Shown: positions 32,187-33,039 of the stretch, piece after piece
Layout of the letters: every line of letters starts with the position of its first letter
How positions within the stretch are numbered: position 1 is the stretch's first letter
The notes under the pieces: model-generated
The model's database searches: none
What the model was told of the DNA's origin: nothing
What the model saw: only the letters and a program-made list of their open reading frames with translations
Made by a program: the position numbers and the translations under genes
Origin: Metaruminococcus_A sp900762715
GTDB lineage: Bacteria > Bacillota > Clostridia > Oscillospirales > Ruminococcaceae
Assembly: GCA_048204295.1 (NCBI GenBank)
Contig: DBFBLF010000011.1
Span: 1-33,039, forward strand
Direction of reading: 5' to 3'
Length of the DNA stretch: 33,039 nucleotides

Positions 32187-32933
32187 ATGAAAACGCAGTC
32201 TATATTTTTAACATCAGCTGCCGGTAAGGCTTTAATTGCAATGGGGATTATGAGTCACGAAGCCATTTTACAGGCTTTAAAAGAGCGAACAGTTGTCATT
32301 CTGGCGGGTACGACAAACGCTTACCTGGCTTTGGAAGCGCTGAAATACATAGGGGAGGATTTAAGTAAGTTTGACAGCCGGGGATTTTACCGGGGAATTG
32401 TCTCGCCTCCGGTGGAAAGATCCAATTTTATAGGGGATGTTGTCATTGAAAAAGGAGAGTGGAAGCGCGGCGAGACAATTTATGACGCCGCACCGCGCCT
32501 TGACAGGGACTCCATTTTGTTTAAAGGGGCGAACGCTGTATACCTGCCGGAAAAAGAGGCCGGTGTTTTGATCGGGCATCCGGAGGGGGGAACCATAATG
32601 CCTTTGTTATCGGCGGTGATTGGAAAACATGCGCTTTTAGTTCATCCGGTTGGTGTGGAAAAAAGGGTGGAAAAGCCGGTAACGGTGCTGGCGCAGCTGT
32701 GTAACGGCCCCGACGGCTCCGGCCTGCGTTTTTTCCCTTCACCCGGAAGAATTTATACGGAGCTCGATGCCTTTTGCGATTTATCCGGCGTTTCTGCCGA
32801 AATACTTGCCTCCGGTGGGGTGAATGGTTATGAGGGCGGCTGTTACTTTCTTTGCAGTGGAACGCATGAACAGCTGGAAAGCGCTGCCCGTTATGCCAAA
32901 AAAGCGATGGAAATGCCAAAACTTAACTTTTAA
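32187..32933 (+). CDS. Conserved-looking cytosolic protein of unknown function
   Basis: A 248-residue protein that I cannot assign to a named function. It has no signal peptide or membrane segment. Glycine-rich, probably conserved blocks are SAAGKALIAMGI (10-21), VILAGTTNAYLALEAL (37-52), KGANAVYLPEKEAGVLIGHP followed by EGGTI (113-137), and LLVHPVGVEKRV (150-161). The last ~60 residues contain SGGVNGYEGGCYFLCSGT. These blocks suggest a soluble nucleotide- or anion-binding enzyme fold, but none is a classical P-loop or Rossmann signature. The ATG follows GGAGGT (32175-32180) and the metK terminator. It needs its own promoter, or escapes the terminator; none is visible in the 19-base gap. Confidence 0.8.
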   Translation: MKTQSIFLTSAAGKALIAMGIMSHEAILQALKERTVVILAGTTNAYLALEALKYIGEDLSKFDSRGFYRGIVSPPVERSNFIGDVVIEKGEWKRGETIYDAAPRLDRDSILFKGANAVYLPEKEAGVLIGHPEGGTIMPLLSAVIGKHALLVHPVGVEKRVEKPVTVLAQLCNGPDGSGLRFFPSPGRIYTELDAFCDLSGVSAEILASGGVNGYEGGCYFLCSGTHEQLESAARYAKKAMEMPKLNF

Positions 32934-33039
32934 TACCGTTAGAAATAAGAACTATTTCCCTGAGCTGGCATAGGATAAAATGAATGACTGTGCGAAGGTG
33001 GGATTCAGGTGGGATGGTTTTTATTCTGTTCGGTGGTAA
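32934..33039 (+). other. Window end: short non-coding stretch with a possible gene start
   Basis: No complete gene is seen after 32933. A GTG at 33009, seven bases after AAGGTGGG (32995-33002), opens a frame (MGWFLFCSVV...) that runs off the window and is hydrophobic. An alternative frame from the ATG at 32985 also stays open to the edge. Two copies of GGTGGGAT occur at 32997-33004 and 33008-33015. The sequence is too short to choose. Confidence 0.3.

Noticed and set aside
1..33039. CRISPR array, insertion sequence, prophage, toxin-antitoxin or other defence system
   Set aside because: No regularly spaced repeats, transposase, integrase, terminal repeats or known defence domains are seen; every large gene is a recognisable housekeeping gene, and all are on one strand with similar composition.

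Overview
The window is a compact, entirely forward-strand piece of a low-to-mid GC Gram-positive chromosome. It most likely comes from a Clostridia-class member of the Bacillota, and the ruminococcal (Oscillospirales-like) side of the class fits best. The evidence is AddAB instead of RecBCD, an infC operon with a structured leader, FMN and SAM-I riboswitches with attached terminators, plsX-rnc-smc-ftsY and nadD-yqeK-rsfS gene order, tandem LytR-CpsA-Psr proteins, EF-P with a lysine at the loop tip, and frequent TTG/GTG starts with strong GGAGG-type ribosome sites. The species assignment is inference. There are no tRNA or rRNA genes, insertion sequences, prophage genes or CRISPR arrays.

Layout. 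(1) 1-3983: the end of addB and all of addA (recombinational repair nuclease/helicase). (2) 3984-5504: a consensus promoter, a ~120-nt leader ending in an intrinsic terminator, a second structured segment, then infC (with an ATT start), rpmI and rplT, closed by a strong terminator. (3) 5534-25427: seventeen tightly packed or overlapping genes in one direction. They are an rRNA/tRNA 2'-O-methyltransferase, dprA, topA, trmFO, plsX, rnc, a radical SAM protein, smc, ftsY, rdgB, yhbY, nadD, yqeK, two tandem LCP proteins, rsfS and leuS. Only one strong hairpin (a 28-bp perfect palindrome between the two LCP genes) interrupts this run. (4) 25452-25775: a monocistronic rpsU unit with its own promoter, a hairpin over its ribosome site and a terminator. 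(5) 25801-29901: yqeG, an endonuclease IV-like protein, aroQ, an M24 aminopeptidase, efp and an acidic zinc-ribbon protein. (6) 29941-32168: an FMN riboswitch with terminator driving the riboflavin transporter gene ribU, then a consensus promoter plus SAM-I riboswitch with terminator driving metK, closed by a terminator. (7) 32187-32933: a conserved-looking cytosolic protein of unknown function, followed by ~100 bases that may hold the start of a further gene.

The theme is housekeeping: DNA repair, uptake and topology; ribosome synthesis and translation (IF3, L35, L20, S21, RsfS, LeuRS, EF-P, RNase III, RNA methylation); chromosome segregation and membrane targeting (SMC, FtsY); NAD and S-adenosylmethionine supply; and wall-polymer attachment (LCP). 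I found no convincing new multi-gene defence or mobile system. The points most worth a second look are regulatory or small: the infC leader and its ATT start, the ribosome-site-masking hairpin on rpsU, perfect palindromes beside rpsU, yqeG and the LCP genes, an endonuclease IV-like protein with an altered third-zinc ligand, the unnamed radical SAM gene locked between rnc and smc, and two proteins of unknown function (29470-29901 and 32187-32933).
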